In this document: one piece after another, positions 9,513-17,548 of the stretch
Numbering within the stretch: the first letter of the stretch is position 1
Layout of the letters: each line of letters begins with the position of its first letter
DNA from: Rhodospirillaceae bacterium
GTDB taxonomy: Bacteria; Pseudomonadota; Alphaproteobacteria; Rhodospirillales; Rhodospirillaceae
Assembly: GCA_002737725.1 (NCBI GenBank)
Contig: NSIP01000003.1
Span: forward strand, 164,606 to 228,605
Reading direction: 5' to 3'
Length of the DNA stretch: 64,000 nt
Notes under the pieces: generated by a model
Told to the model about the DNA's origin: nothing
Database searches by the model: none
Seen by the model: the letters and a program-made list of their open reading frames with translations, nothing else
Translations under genes and position numbers: made by a program

Positions 9513-9979
9513 AACGCAACCCGATTGAAACCATCCTGGGCGCCTTTGTGCTGCTGATCGCCGGGATCTTCCTGGCCTTCGCTTATACCTCTGCCGACAT
9601 CCAGGCGATCACGGGTTATAAAATCTCGGCCAATTTCCTGAAGGTTGGAGGTCTTGAAACCGGCAGCGACGTGCGCATCAGTGGCGTTCGTGTGGGCACG
9701 GTCACCAACCAAACGCTCGATCCGAAAACATTTCAAGCAACTGTGAACATGTCGATCTCGGATGAGGTGAAGTTGCCGCAAGATACCGAGGCGGCCATCG
9801 TCAGCGAGGGCCTCTTAGGCGGCAAATATGTCAACCTCATTCCGGGCCGCGCGCAGCAAAGCCTGGCCGATGGCGGCGTGATTCCCAAAACACGTGACTT
9901 CCAATCGGTCGAAGATTTGGTCGGCGAGATCATCTTCATTGCGACCAGTAAAGCTGACGATAAAGCGGCGCAAGAGTAG
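9509..9979 (+). CDS. mlaD: MlaD-family phospholipid-trafficking protein (second copy)
   Basis: 156 residues with one N-terminal anchor (IETILGAFVLLIAGIFLAFAY, about 5-25) and one MCE domain (about 40-115). The sequence is closer to canonical MlaD than its neighbour: SADIQAITGYKISANFLKVGGLETGSDVRISGVRVGTV, an EAAIVSEGLLGGKYV block and the L-I-P-G turn. It ends in a hydrophobic helix (SVEDLVGEIIFIA) like the pore-lining helix of MlaD rings. Coupled to the preceding gene through ATGA. The MlaFEB parts must be encoded elsewhere. Confidence 0.88.
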   Translation: MKRNPIETILGAFVLLIAGIFLAFAYTSADIQAITGYKISANFLKVGGLETGSDVRISGVRVGTVTNQTLDPKTFQATVNMSISDEVKLPQDTEAAIVSEGLLGGKYVNLIPGRAQQSLADGGVIPKTRDFQSVEDLVGEIIFIATSKADDKAAQE

Positions 9980-10010
9980 GCTGATAACCCATGCGTGGTT
10001 TTTTTATTCC

Positions 10011-10100
10011 GTCATTGCCCGATTTATTCGGGCGATCCATGTTCTCAAAAGCTTCCATGTTTTTCGATGGATGGATTGCCTGGTCAAGCCAGGCAATGAC
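10011..10100. repeat. bipartite palindromic intergenic repeat (family A, copy 1)
   Basis: A 90-base element with two hairpin modules in opposite orientation: GTCATTGCCCG...CGGGCGATCCAT at the left and its counterpart GGATTGCCTGG...CCAGGCAATGAC at the right. Copies of the same design lie at 38248-38337 (90 bases) and 55689-55776 (88 bases), and a single module at 30621-30646. It lies between mlaD and the DUF2155 gene, and the ATG of the latter (10096-10098) is inside its right end. Confidence 0.8.
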
Positions 10101-10470
10101 AGTCACCTTTTTGTCGGGTTTCGCGTTCATTTTCCCGGCAGTGGCCACCGACATCCAAACCGACACCGCCGTTTTGCGCGCGCTTGATAAGGTGACGGCG
10201 AAAGTGCAAATCCTGCGGGTTCCTGTCGGCAAACCAACCACGTTTGGTCGATTAGAAATCCTCGCCAAAAGCTGCTTCACACGCCCGCCCGAAGAAACAC
10301 CAGAAAGTTCGGTGTTGCTGCAAGTTGTCAAAACCGCCGGTCAGACAAAAACTACTGTATTTGACGGTTGGATGTTTGCCTCCAGCCCCGATCTCTCGGC
10401 CATGGACGACCCCGTTTACGATATTTGGGTGCGGGCCTGCGAGAACAAAGCCGCATCTAGCGCGCCTTGA
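10096..10470 (+). CDS. DUF2155 domain-containing secreted protein
   Basis: 124 residues with a short Sec-type signal (MTVTFLSGFAFIFPAVATDI). The mature part carries the DUF2155 pattern: ALDKVTAKVQILRVPVGKPTTFGRLEI, a lone CF, PEETPESSVLLQV, then VFDGWMFASSPDLSAMDDPVYDIWVRAC with the conserved W-M-F-A-S-S-P and the second Cys. The function is unknown; the gene is a regular neighbour of aat and NDUFA12 in alphaproteobacteria. The start codon lies within the end of a palindromic repeat, and upstream in-frame ATGs are all inside that repeat. It ends 55 bases inside the converging aat gene. Confidence 0.82.
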   Translation: MTVTFLSGFAFIFPAVATDIQTDTAVLRALDKVTAKVQILRVPVGKPTTFGRLEILAKSCFTRPPEETPESSVLLQVVKTAGQTKTTVFDGWMFASSPDLSAMDDPVYDIWVRACENKAASSAP

Positions 10471-11072
10471 GGCAACGGCAGCCCAAAGTGAGCATGCTGA
10501 GACAGCGCGGTGCTGAGCTGGGCTAAATAATCTTTCTGCGGAATTTCAATGGCTCCGAACCGCGCCAAATGGTCGGTAATAAACTGCGTATCCAGTAGTG
10601 TGAATCCGCCATGTTTCATGATACCCACTAGATGGCAGAGCGCAACCTTCGAGCCGTCATCGACGCGGCTGAACATGCTCTCGCCAAAAAAAGCAGCGCC
10701 CATGGCTAGACCATAGAGCCCGCCGACCAGTTCACCCTTGCGCCACACCTCAATGCTATGCGCCAGCCCGGCGTGATGGAGACTCGTAAAAAGTTCAATG
10801 ATCTTGGCGTTGATCCAAGTTTCAGGCCGCCCCGGTTTTGTTTCGGCGCAATAATCCAAAACCTGTGAGAATGCCGTGTCGATGGTGACGTCTAATATAT
10901 TTTTCCGTAACGTCTTGCGCAGGGACCGCGAGACTTGGAACTGATCGAGCGGGATGACGCCGCGCAGTTTGGGTTGAACCCAGAACACCTTGTCGTCGGC
11001 GCGTGATTTTGCCATGGGGAATACCCCATACGCATAGGCTTTCAGAAGAAGCTCAGGCGTGATGTCCGTCAC
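10416..11072 (-). CDS. aat: leucyl/phenylalanyl-tRNA--protein transferase
   Basis: 218 residues, the normal length. It adds Leu or Phe to proteins with N-terminal Arg or Lys, making them ClpAP substrates (N-end rule), in the cytoplasm. Signature blocks: AYAYGVFPMA near the N-terminus, FWVQPKLRGVIPLDQFQVSRSLRK, AHSIEVWRKGELVGGLYGLAMGAAFFGESMFS in the core, and the GGFTLLDTQFITDHLARFGAIEIP block. It starts six bases after the accC stop and is probably the last gene of the aroQ-accB-accC-aat run. Its 3' end overlaps the DUF2155 gene tail to tail. Confidence 0.95.
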   Translation of the reverse strand: MTDITPELLLKAYAYGVFPMAKSRADDKVFWVQPKLRGVIPLDQFQVSRSLRKTLRKNILDVTIDTAFSQVLDYCAETKPGRPETWINAKIIELFTSLHHAGLAHSIEVWRKGELVGGLYGLAMGAAFFGESMFSRVDDGSKVALCHLVGIMKHGGFTLLDTQFITDHLARFGAIEIPQKDYLAQLSTALSQHAHFGLPLPQGALDAALFSQARTQIS

Positions 11073-11078
11073 CGGAAC

Positions 11079-12443
11079 CTAGCTCTTAACGGGTTGCTCC
11101 TGCACCCATTGTGCCACAAAATTCTCGAGCCAGCGAATATCGTAATTGCCGTCGATGATCTCTTGTTGGTCGAGCACCGCTTGATGCAGCGGAATGGTGG
11201 TTTTGATGCCGTCGATAACGTATTCGTGAAGCGCGCGGCGCATCCGCATAATACATTCGTTGCGCGTTGAGCCCTGAACAATGAGCTTCGAGATTAAACT
11301 GTCATAATACGGCGGTATTTTTGAGCCCGCGTACATGGCCGAATCTACGCGCACGCGTCGCCCGCCGGGGGCATGATAGCCGGTAATTTTGCCGGGCGAG
11401 GGGGCAAAGGTGCGCGGATCTTCGGCATTGATGCGGCATTCCATGGCGTAGCCTTGGAACTCGACATCTTTCTGGCTGAACCCAAGTTCCAAGCCAGCGG
11501 CGACACGGATTTGCTCGCGTACCAAATCAAGGCCCGTGATCATCTCGGTAATTGGGTGTTCCACCTGCAGCCGCGTATTCATTTCGATGAAGTAGAATTT
11601 TCCGTTCTCGTACAGGAACTCCACCGTTCCAGCGTTGTGGTAGCCAATTTTCTTCAGCGCCATGGTGACAATGGTGCCGATCTCGTCGCGTTGCTTTGGG
11701 TTCAATGCAGGCGAGGGGCACTCTTCAAAAATCTTCTGGTGCTTACGTTGCAATGAGCAGTCGCGTTCACCCAAATGTACCACGTTGCCATGCTGGTCGC
11801 CCAACACTTGAATTTCGATATGGCGGGGATGGCCCAGGTATTTTTCCATATACACTTCGCCGTTACCGAAGGCGGCTTCGGCTTCGGAACTGGCGACCTT
11901 AAAGGCTTCGCGCAAGTCGGCTTTGGTCTGCGCTACTTTCATGCCGCGCCCACCGCCACCGGCCGTGGCCTTGATCAGCACCGGGTAGCCGATGTCCTCG
12001 GCGGCCTTCACGGCATCGTCTTCATTCTTCACCGCGCCGTCCGAGCCGGGCACGACGGGAATGCCGAGTTGTTTGGCCGTCAACTTGGCCTGAACTTTGT
12101 CGCCCATAATGCGGATGTGTTCTGCCGACGGGCCAATAAACGTCAGGCCATGGTCTTTGACCATGTCGGCAAACTCAGCGTTCTCCGACAAAAAGCCATA
12201 GCCAGGATGGATAGCCTCGGCGTTTGTGATCATGGCGGCGGAAATGATAGCAGCTTTATTGAGGTAGCTGTCGCGACCTGGCGGCGGGCCGATGCATACG
12301 GTTTCGTCAGCCAGGCGTACATGCATGGCATCGGAATCTGCTGTGGAATGGACAGCGACGGTTTTGATGCCCATCTCGCGGCAGGCGCGCAAAACTCGAA
12401 GCGCAATCTCGCCTCGGTTCGCAATCAGTATTTTTTCGAACAT
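11079..12443 (-). CDS. accC: acetyl-CoA carboxylase, biotin carboxylase subunit
   Basis: 454 residues. ATP-dependent carboxylation of the biotin on AccB, the first half-reaction of fatty acid synthesis. N-terminal [23 protein letters not shown]-grasp Gly loop [14 protein letters not shown] (about 160-172), [13 protein letters not shown] with the catalytic and metal-binding Glu/Asn/Arg residues, and [11 protein letters not shown]. The length matches E. coli AccC (449). It is preceded by accB with a 32-base gap and followed by aat. Confidence 0.97.
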   Translation of the reverse strand: MFEKILIANRGEIALRVLRACREMGIKTVAVHSTADSDAMHVRLADETVCIGPPPGRDSYLNKAAIISAAMITNAEAIHPGYGFLSENAEFADMVKDHGLTFIGPSAEHIRIMGDKVQAKLTAKQLGIPVVPGSDGAVKNEDDAVKAAEDIGYPVLIKATAGGGGRGMKVAQTKADLREAFKVASSEAEAAFGNGEVYMEKYLGHPRHIEIQVLGDQHGNVVHLGERDCSLQRKHQKIFEECPSPALNPKQRDEIGTIVTMALKKIGYHNAGTVEFLYENGKFYFIEMNTRLQVEHPITEMITGLDLVREQIRVAAGLELGFSQKDVEFQGYAMECRINAEDPRTFAPSPGKITGYHAPGGRRVRVDSAMYAGSKIPPYYDSLISKLIVQGSTRNECIMRMRRALHEYVIDGIKTTIPLHQAVLDQQEIIDGNYDIRWLENFVAQWVQEQPVKS

Positions 12444-12475
12444 GATATCAGCGTCCCAGTGCTATGCGATCAGCA

Positions 12476-12910
12476 TCATTCAATCAGCATTAAAGGTTCG
12501 CCGTATTCCACCGGGTTCTTTTCGGCCACCATAATCTGCACAACCTTGCCGCCCTTGTGGGCCTTCACTTGGTTGAAGGTTTTCATGGCTTCAATGATCA
12601 AGACTGTTTGGCCCTCGGCCACCTGATCGCCGACTTTGATAAACGGTGCCGCACCTGGCTCGGGGGCCATATAAACCAAGCCAACCATGGGCGACTTGAG
12701 GCAGCCGGGGTTAGCCGCGATGTCTGATGCGGCTGCTGGTGCGGGGGCGCCAAAGGCGGCCACTGGCGCTGCGGCGTATACAGGCGCGGCAACGCCAGCG
12801 CGCACAACTTTAATGCGCAGCGTGCCGGTATCATACTCAATTTCAGTCAGCCCTGTTTCCGTCAGGATTGTGGCGAGTTGTTTAACGCTGTCGCCGTCGA
12901 TGTTCGACAT
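12476..12910 (-). CDS. accB: acetyl-CoA carboxylase biotin carboxyl carrier protein
   Basis: 144 residues: an N-terminal helix-rich domain, an Ala/Pro linker (about 40-65), and a biotinyl domain with the EAMK motif; Lys110 is the biotin site. The Met before it and the flanking hydrophobic residues (VLIIEAMKTFNQV) are as in other BCCPs, and SPMVGLVY marks the start of the biotinyl fold. It carries CO2 from AccC to the carboxyltransferase. Located between aroQ and accC, the standard alphaproteobacterial order. Confidence 0.97.
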   Translation of the reverse strand: MSNIDGDSVKQLATILTETGLTEIEYDTGTLRIKVVRAGVAAPVYAAAPVAAFGAPAPAAASDIAANPGCLKSPMVGLVYMAPEPGAAPFIKVGDQVAEGQTVLIIEAMKTFNQVKAHKGGKVVQIMVAEKNPVEYGEPLMLIE

Positions 12911-12946
12911 GATCGTGATCCACCCGTTATCGTGTTGGTCTTGTGT

Positions 12947-13393
12947 TTATTTCTGATTATGTAGCAACCGCGCCACGGCATCCAAGGCCAGTTCGTAGCC
13001 ATGGGCACCAAAGCCGCAGATAATGCCGGTGGCAGCGCGCGAGACGTAGGAATGATGCCGAAATTCTTCCCGGCGATAGATGTTCGAGAGATGTACTTCA
13101 ACCACGGGCACGCCACACGCCAGCAACGCATCAAGCACCGCCACCGAGGTATGCGTATAGGCAGCGGCATTAAGCACAATGGCGTTGGCCCCACCACGTG
13201 CGGATTGGATCCAGGTCACCAGCTCGCCCTCGTCGTTGGTTTGGCGAAAGTCCACGACCAGCTTGAGATGTGCGGCACGCGCATCGACCGCGCGCTGAAT
13301 ATCCTCCAGCGTCGTATGGCCGTAGATGTCGGGTTCGCGCTGCCCCAGCATGTTGAGGTTGGGGCCGTTAAGAACAAGGACCTTGTGGCTCAC
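12947..13393 (-). CDS. aroQ: type II 3-dehydroquinate dehydratase
   Basis: 148 residues, typical for the dodecameric type II enzyme of the shikimate pathway (3-dehydroquinate to 3-dehydroshikimate). Motifs: LNGPNLNMLGQREPDIYG with the catalytic Arg and Tyr region, QTNDEGELVTWIQ, NAAAYTHTSVA, and EVHLSNIYRREEFRHHSY with the catalytic His. Probably the first gene of the aroQ-accB-accC-aat run; the 200 bases between it and the divergent thiS-thiG gene would hold both promoters. Confidence 0.96.
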   Translation of the reverse strand: MSHKVLVLNGPNLNMLGQREPDIYGHTTLEDIQRAVDARAAHLKLVVDFRQTNDEGELVTWIQSARGGANAIVLNAAAYTHTSVAVLDALLACGVPVVEVHLSNIYRREEFRHHSYVSRAATGIICGFGAHGYELALDAVARLLHNQK

Positions 13394-13593
13394 GTCAGTT
13401 CGGTTCCATCACCAATAAAACGAGCCAGATCAGGGCGTTAACTATTGCCCTGCGCCAAGCCGTATAAGGCTTTATACCATGGGCTCAATGGCTTCAACCA
13501 TGGCCTTTGATCACAGAAATTGGGCTGGCCCCTTGCGTCTGCCTACCTGCCTGCTATTTCAACGCTCCGCTTTTTTCATCAGAAGACCTCGTC

Positions 13594-14577
13594 ATGAACA
13601 TCACGATTAACGGTGAGGCCCGCGCCCTCCAAAACCCGGTCACGGTGGCGGGGATGCTGACACAACTTGGCATCGCGTCGGGCAAAGTGGCCGTGGAGCG
13701 TAATTTGGAGATTGTGCCGAAATCGGCGTTTGAAACCACCACGCTGACTGATGACGACCGAATCGAAATCGTGCATTTCATTGGCGGCGGTAATGCCGAC
13801 CCGATCAGCACAGATACATTCACCGTGGCGGGGAAAACGTACAACTCTCGCTTGCTGGTGGGCACGGGCAAATACAAAGACTTCGAGGAAACTGCGCGCG
13901 CGATTGAAGCCTCTGGGGCTGAGATTGTCACGGTGGCGGTGCGGCGTGTGAACTTGTCAGATCCCTCGCAGCCCATGCTGGTCGATTTCGTCAGCCCGAA
14001 AAAATACACCTACCTGCCCAACACGGCTGGTTGTTTCACCGCCGATGATGCGGTGCGCACCTTGCGCTTGGCACGTGAAGCCGGCGGCTGGAACTTGGTG
14101 AAGTTGGAAGTGCTGGGTGATCAGAAGACGCTGTACCCGAACATTCTCGAAACCGTGAAGGCCGCCGAGGTTTTGGTGAAAGAGGGCTTCGAGGTGATGG
14201 TCTACACCACCGATGACCCGATCATGGCCAAGCACCTCGAAGACATTGGATGCTGCGCGATCATGCCGTTGGCTGCACCGATTGGATCGGGCCTTGGCAT
14301 ACAGAACCCGGTCAATATTCGCATCATTGTCGAACAGGCCAAGGTGCCGGTGTTGGTGGATGCAGGTGTGGGTACGGCATCGGATGCAGCCATTGCCATG
14401 GAACTGGGTTGCGATGGTGTGTTGATGAACACGGCGATTGCGGCAGCCAAAGACCCCATCAAAATGGCACGCGCCATGAAACTTGGGATCGAAGCTGGGC
14501 GGCTGGCGTACTTGGCGGGTCGCATGCCGCGCAAAATGTACGCTGACCCTTCGTCGCCACTGGCGGGGCTGATTTAA
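13594..14577 (+). CDS. thiG: fused sulfur carrier ThiS - thiazole synthase ThiG
   Basis: 327 residues. Residues 1-66 are a ThiS-like ubiquitin fold ([12 protein letters not shown] ... EIVHFIGGG), directly followed by a full ThiG barrel: [63 protein letters not shown], Lys of VKLEV (Schiff base), [37 protein letters not shown]. Together they make the thiazole phosphate part of thiamine. In free ThiS the GG is the C-terminus, which is thiocarboxylated; here it is internal (about residues 64-66). Start ATG 13594; the frame upstream to 13507 adds no recognisable sequence. No TPP riboswitch pattern is visible upstream. Confidence 0.92.
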   Translation: MNITINGEARALQNPVTVAGMLTQLGIASGKVAVERNLEIVPKSAFETTTLTDDDRIEIVHFIGGGNADPISTDTFTVAGKTYNSRLLVGTGKYKDFEETARAIEASGAEIVTVAVRRVNLSDPSQPMLVDFVSPKKYTYLPNTAGCFTADDAVRTLRLAREAGGWNLVKLEVLGDQKTLYPNILETVKAAEVLVKEGFEVMVYTTDDPIMAKHLEDIGCCAIMPLAAPIGSGLGIQNPVNIRIIVEQAKVPVLVDAGVGTASDAAIAMELGCDGVLMNTAIAAAKDPIKMARAMKLGIEAGRLAYLAGRMPRKMYADPSSPLAGLI

Positions 14578-14599
14578 TTTACGGCCTGTGCTTGTTCCG

Positions 14600-14657
14600 C
14601 CTGTTAATGTCAAAATTAACAGGCATACCGGGGCGGTATATACCGCGGAGGTATAAA
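14600..14657. repeat. hairpin and GGTATA-type palindromes after thiSG (family C, copy 1)
   Basis: A perfect 9-bp stem (CCTGTTAAT 14600-14608 with ATTAACAGG 14615-14623, six-base loop) is followed at once by two short palindromes of ATACC...GGTAT type. There is no T-run after the stem, so a Rho-independent terminator is doubtful. A related element, reversed, sits at 39813-39889. Nothing else recognisable lies between thiSG and the flgE relic (14658-14865). Confidence 0.6.
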
Positions 14658-14865
14658 ATCGAGCAGCGCGCATCGGCAATTCCTGCCGGGTCGAAGCGGT
14701 CTTGCACCCTCGCTCACTCGCGCAAAGCATTCCTAACCCCTTGATTCACATGCCCTTCGGGGTTGGCGTGGGGTTTGCTTCTTTATAGTCAAATGACACT
14801 CGATTTGCGCCCGACCTTTGTGCGGCGCTTTGAGTGAATGATGATGTGGGATTGCAGCGCGGACG

Positions 14866-16132
14866 ATGAGTATCAAAGCCACCATGAATACGGCGACGCA
14901 GGCGGTCAAAGCCTAAGCGCATCATTTGTCGAACATCTCGACCAACATCGCCAACGTTGCCACCACCGGCCACAAGCTTCAGAACACGCATTTTCAAACG
15001 CTGCTGAACCATGTCACGCTGGGCCCACAAAGTTTCTTCTCGGTCCAAACGCGCGATACCCGTCAGGTCGATAAACAAGGCTTCTTGCAAACCACCAACC
15101 GCACACTGGACTTAGCCATTAATGGCCGTGGCTTTATGGTGACTAATACGGCCACCGACGGCAGTGGAATTTGGCAATACACGCGCGATGGCGCGCTTGA
15201 AGGCGAATCCACACGCCCAGCAACCGATAGCGATAAAGATGGCAAGTTAGATCAAGCCACGCTACTGACCAACGTATCGGGGGCTTAACTGTATGGCTGG
15301 CAGGCCGACGCGAATGGTAACTTCATTGAAGATGATGATCTGACGAAGTTGGTGCCGATCTCGATCAACAGCAACGAAATTTTCCAGCGTGGGCCACGAA
15401 AACTATTGAACTTCAGGCCAGCGTATCGGCCGGTGGCTCTAAGCGCCAAACCGTTGTAATGCCCTTCGTCGACGTGGCCGGTGCATCGCGCACTATGACG
15501 CTGGGTTTCACGCCCACCGCAACAGATATTGGAATTTTCAGTCTTGATCTCGCTATTTCCAGCGTTACGGGTGCACCGGTGCCCAACATCGTGGCTTTAG
15601 CCGACGCCCCTGGTAATCCGATTCCGCCAATCATCGATCCCTTAACGGGCGCACCGATGCCGCTGCAAGTACGCTTCGATGGGCAGGGCAAACTTGTTCA
15701 ACCCGCCTCGGGAAAGATTGTGCTGTCAATTGCTGCCCCGGCGTGTGACCAACTGATCAGTGTGGACGTCCGGAAAGTTCAGCAGCTCAGCGATAACGGC
15801 GATCTGACCGTTCTTAATTTGGAGCAAGATGGATTTCTTCAGGGGCGCTCTTTAAGCTGCCCCTCGCGCAGTTCCAAGCCCAAAATAATCTTGAAGCCAA
15901 GCCGGGCAATTTATTCACGCAAACCCGCGAATCAGGCAAACGCAAGCTGGTGGGCCTTGATTCAGTGCAAGGGATTGCTCAGATCATCTCGGGCGTGCTT
16001 GAATCTTCCAACGTCGATTTGGCTGATCAATTCTCGAAAATGATTGTCACGCAGCGAGCGTATTCAAGTTCGGCCACCGTGCTGCGCACCGCCGACGAGA
16101 TGATGCAGCAAACTCGGGATCTCAAACGCTAA
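14866..16132 (+). pseudogene. flgE: flagellar hook protein FlgE, degenerate
   Basis: The remains run from ATG 14866 to TAA 16132. Frame 1 reads MSIKATMNTATQAVKA, hits a TAA where CAA (Gln) would continue, then LSNISTNIANVATTGHK, the classic N-terminal rod/hook motif, GFLQTTNRTLDLAINGRGFMV, and a second in-frame TAA (15286-15288) before LYGWQADANGNF. A frameshift near 15395 moves the frame to ELQASVSAGGSKRQ ... and another near 15842, together with a probable internal deletion, moves it to PLAQFQAQNNLEAKPGN ... SNVDLADQFSKMIVTQRAYSSSATVLRTADEMMQ, the conserved FlgE C-terminus. At least four lesions, so no functional hook protein is made. Confidence 0.9.
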
Positions 16133-16135
16133 GCG

Positions 16136-16750
16136 CTACGCCGGTTCAGGATTGACCTGAGCGTTTCGAAGCAGAAGCTTCTCGCGGATCACGTCGTTAA
16201 TCGGCACGCCGGCCGTGGCAGCGATTTCGCGCACGGTCATCTGGGTTTCTTTCAGCAACACGCGAATAAATTCGGCGCGTGGGCGCCAGCGTCGTGATGT
16301 TCTTTTGCGCGCCGAAGCTTCCATCGCGGCCATCCGCGCACGTTTGCGAATTTCTTCGGCATCGAGCCCACGACCGATGGCATCTTGCATGGCTTTTTCA
16401 AAGCGCTTCTTGTCGGCGATGATGCCGTCCATCTCGGACTCAAACTTAGGGGGCGTTGGCCCATCGTTTTTGTGCCTGGGATGAAGTGCTTCTTGAAATT
16501 TCTGCGCGTGAACAGCGCCGGTCCATTCATTGGCTTTGGGCTTGGCCGGGTGGCGCGGTGCGGCAGGCTTTGGTTTGGGCTCGGCCGCTTCAGCCATTCC
16601 CGCGGCTTCGCGCAGGGTCATGCCATAGGTATCAGCTAAGCGCGTGGCTGCGCCCAAGGCAGCTTCACGCTCGCCATCGAACGTCGTGGAGTGCGCAACT
16701 TCTAACAGGCGCCGGAAGCGCTGACGGTGTTTATCGGTAAACTCGGACAT
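16136..16750 (-). CDS. DUF2786-like protein with C-terminal helix-turn-helix-like region
   Basis: 204 residues. The N-terminus (about 5-45, RFRRLLEVAHSTTFDGEREAALGAATRLADTYGMT) matches the DUF2786 pattern of small helical repeats with a K/R-x-x-x-L-L-x-x-A and a Y-G-M/I end. A Pro/Ala/Lys linker (about 50-85) leads to a basic helical region and a C-terminal TVREIAATAGVPINDVIREKLL that looks like a helix-turn-helix. Molecular role unknown. Start ATG 16750 lies ten bases after the dsbA stop; the longer frame would overlap that gene. Last gene of a protease-DsbA-DUF2786 run. Confidence 0.72.
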   Translation of the reverse strand: MSEFTDKHRQRFRRLLEVAHSTTFDGEREAALGAATRLADTYGMTLREAAGMAEAAEPKPKPAAPRHPAKPKANEWTGAVHAQKFQEALHPRHKNDGPTPPKFESEMDGIIADKKRFEKAMQDAIGRGLDAEEIRKRARMAAMEASARKRTSRRWRPRAEFIRVLLKETQMTVREIAATAGVPINDVIREKLLLRNAQVNPEPA

Positions 16751-16760
16751 GAGATAATAA

Positions 16761-17510
16761 TTAGCCCTTTTTCCGGGCTGCCGCGACAAGCTCGAGCACG
16801 CGATCTTTGCCAACGGCGCCACCGACGAAGGCATCGCCGATGATCAGCGCAGGTGTGCCGGTGATACCAAGCTCTTTGGCCAGATTACGGTTTTTATCGA
16901 TCAACTTATCGAACTCAGGGTCTTTCATATCTTCTTGAAGCTTCTCGACATTCAGGCCGACGCCCTTGGCGACCGTCATGATGGCGGCTTCGTTTAACGC
17001 GCCCTTGTAGTTCATTAGCGCCTGGTGAAACTCGCTGTACTTGCGTTGATTGCGCGAGGCCAGGGCAGCTTTTGTTGCGGTGACCGAGCCAGGGCCTAAA
17101 ATCGGGAACTCTTTGGTGACGATTTTGATTTTGCCGTCAGCCTTCATCACTTGAAGCAAATCGCTGTACATCGACTTGCAGTAGCCGCAGTTGTAGTCGA
17201 AGAATTCGACGATGGTGGCATCGCCCTGCAAATTCCCGATGACAGTCTGTTCTTTCGGGTTGACCAGATCTTGCCGGTACATCGCAATGGTCACGGCGCG
17301 TTCCTGATCTTTCTTCGCCTCTTCTTTTTCCTGTAGTTTGCCAATTGCGTCTGCGATGACTTCAGGGTTTTCCAGCAGGTAATCGCGCACAAATGTTTTC
17401 AACTGCTCGCGCTGTGCGGCCGTAAAGGCGCTCTTATCCTGCGCGGCGGTCGGGCTCGCCAGCACAGCGGCAAGGCCAAACATCGTGAGAGCTGTCCATG
17501 TTCTTTTCAT
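16761..17510 (-). CDS. periplasmic DsbA/ScsC-like thiol oxidoreductase
   Basis: 249 residues with a Sec signal peptide (MKRTWTALTMFGLAAVLASPTAAQ), then a helical N-terminal extension (about 30-75, including the VRDYLLENPEVIADAIGKLQ segment typical of ScsC/Com1-type proteins), then a DsbA-type thioredoxin fold with active site CGYC (about residues 117-120) in FFDYNCGYCKSMY and the cis-Pro loop GITGTPALIIG. It oxidises or isomerises disulfides of exported proteins. ATG 17510 is chosen because it opens the signal peptide. It follows the BepA-like protease by 38 bases, so both may act on outer membrane protein assembly. Confidence 0.88.
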   Translation of the reverse strand: MKRTWTALTMFGLAAVLASPTAAQDKSAFTAAQREQLKTFVRDYLLENPEVIADAIGKLQEKEEAKKDQERAVTIAMYRQDLVNPKEQTVIGNLQGDATIVEFFDYNCGYCKSMYSDLLQVMKADGKIKIVTKEFPILGPGSVTATKAALASRNQRKYSEFHQALMNYKGALNEAAIMTVAKGVGLNVEKLQEDMKDPEFDKLIDKNRNLAKELGITGTPALIIGDAFVGGAVGKDRVLELVAAARKKG

Positions 17511-17548
17511 TGAGCATTCCAGGCCGAGTGCCCCAATACGCAAAAGGG

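Noticed and set aside
13394..13593. TPP riboswitch upstream of thiS-thiG
   Set aside because: I could not find the conserved CTGAGA and ACCTGATC-type blocks in order.
13957..14730. 257-codon open frame antisense to the ThiG domain
   Set aside because: ThiG is fully conserved in the other direction; the antisense product is His/Arg-rich without domain pattern.
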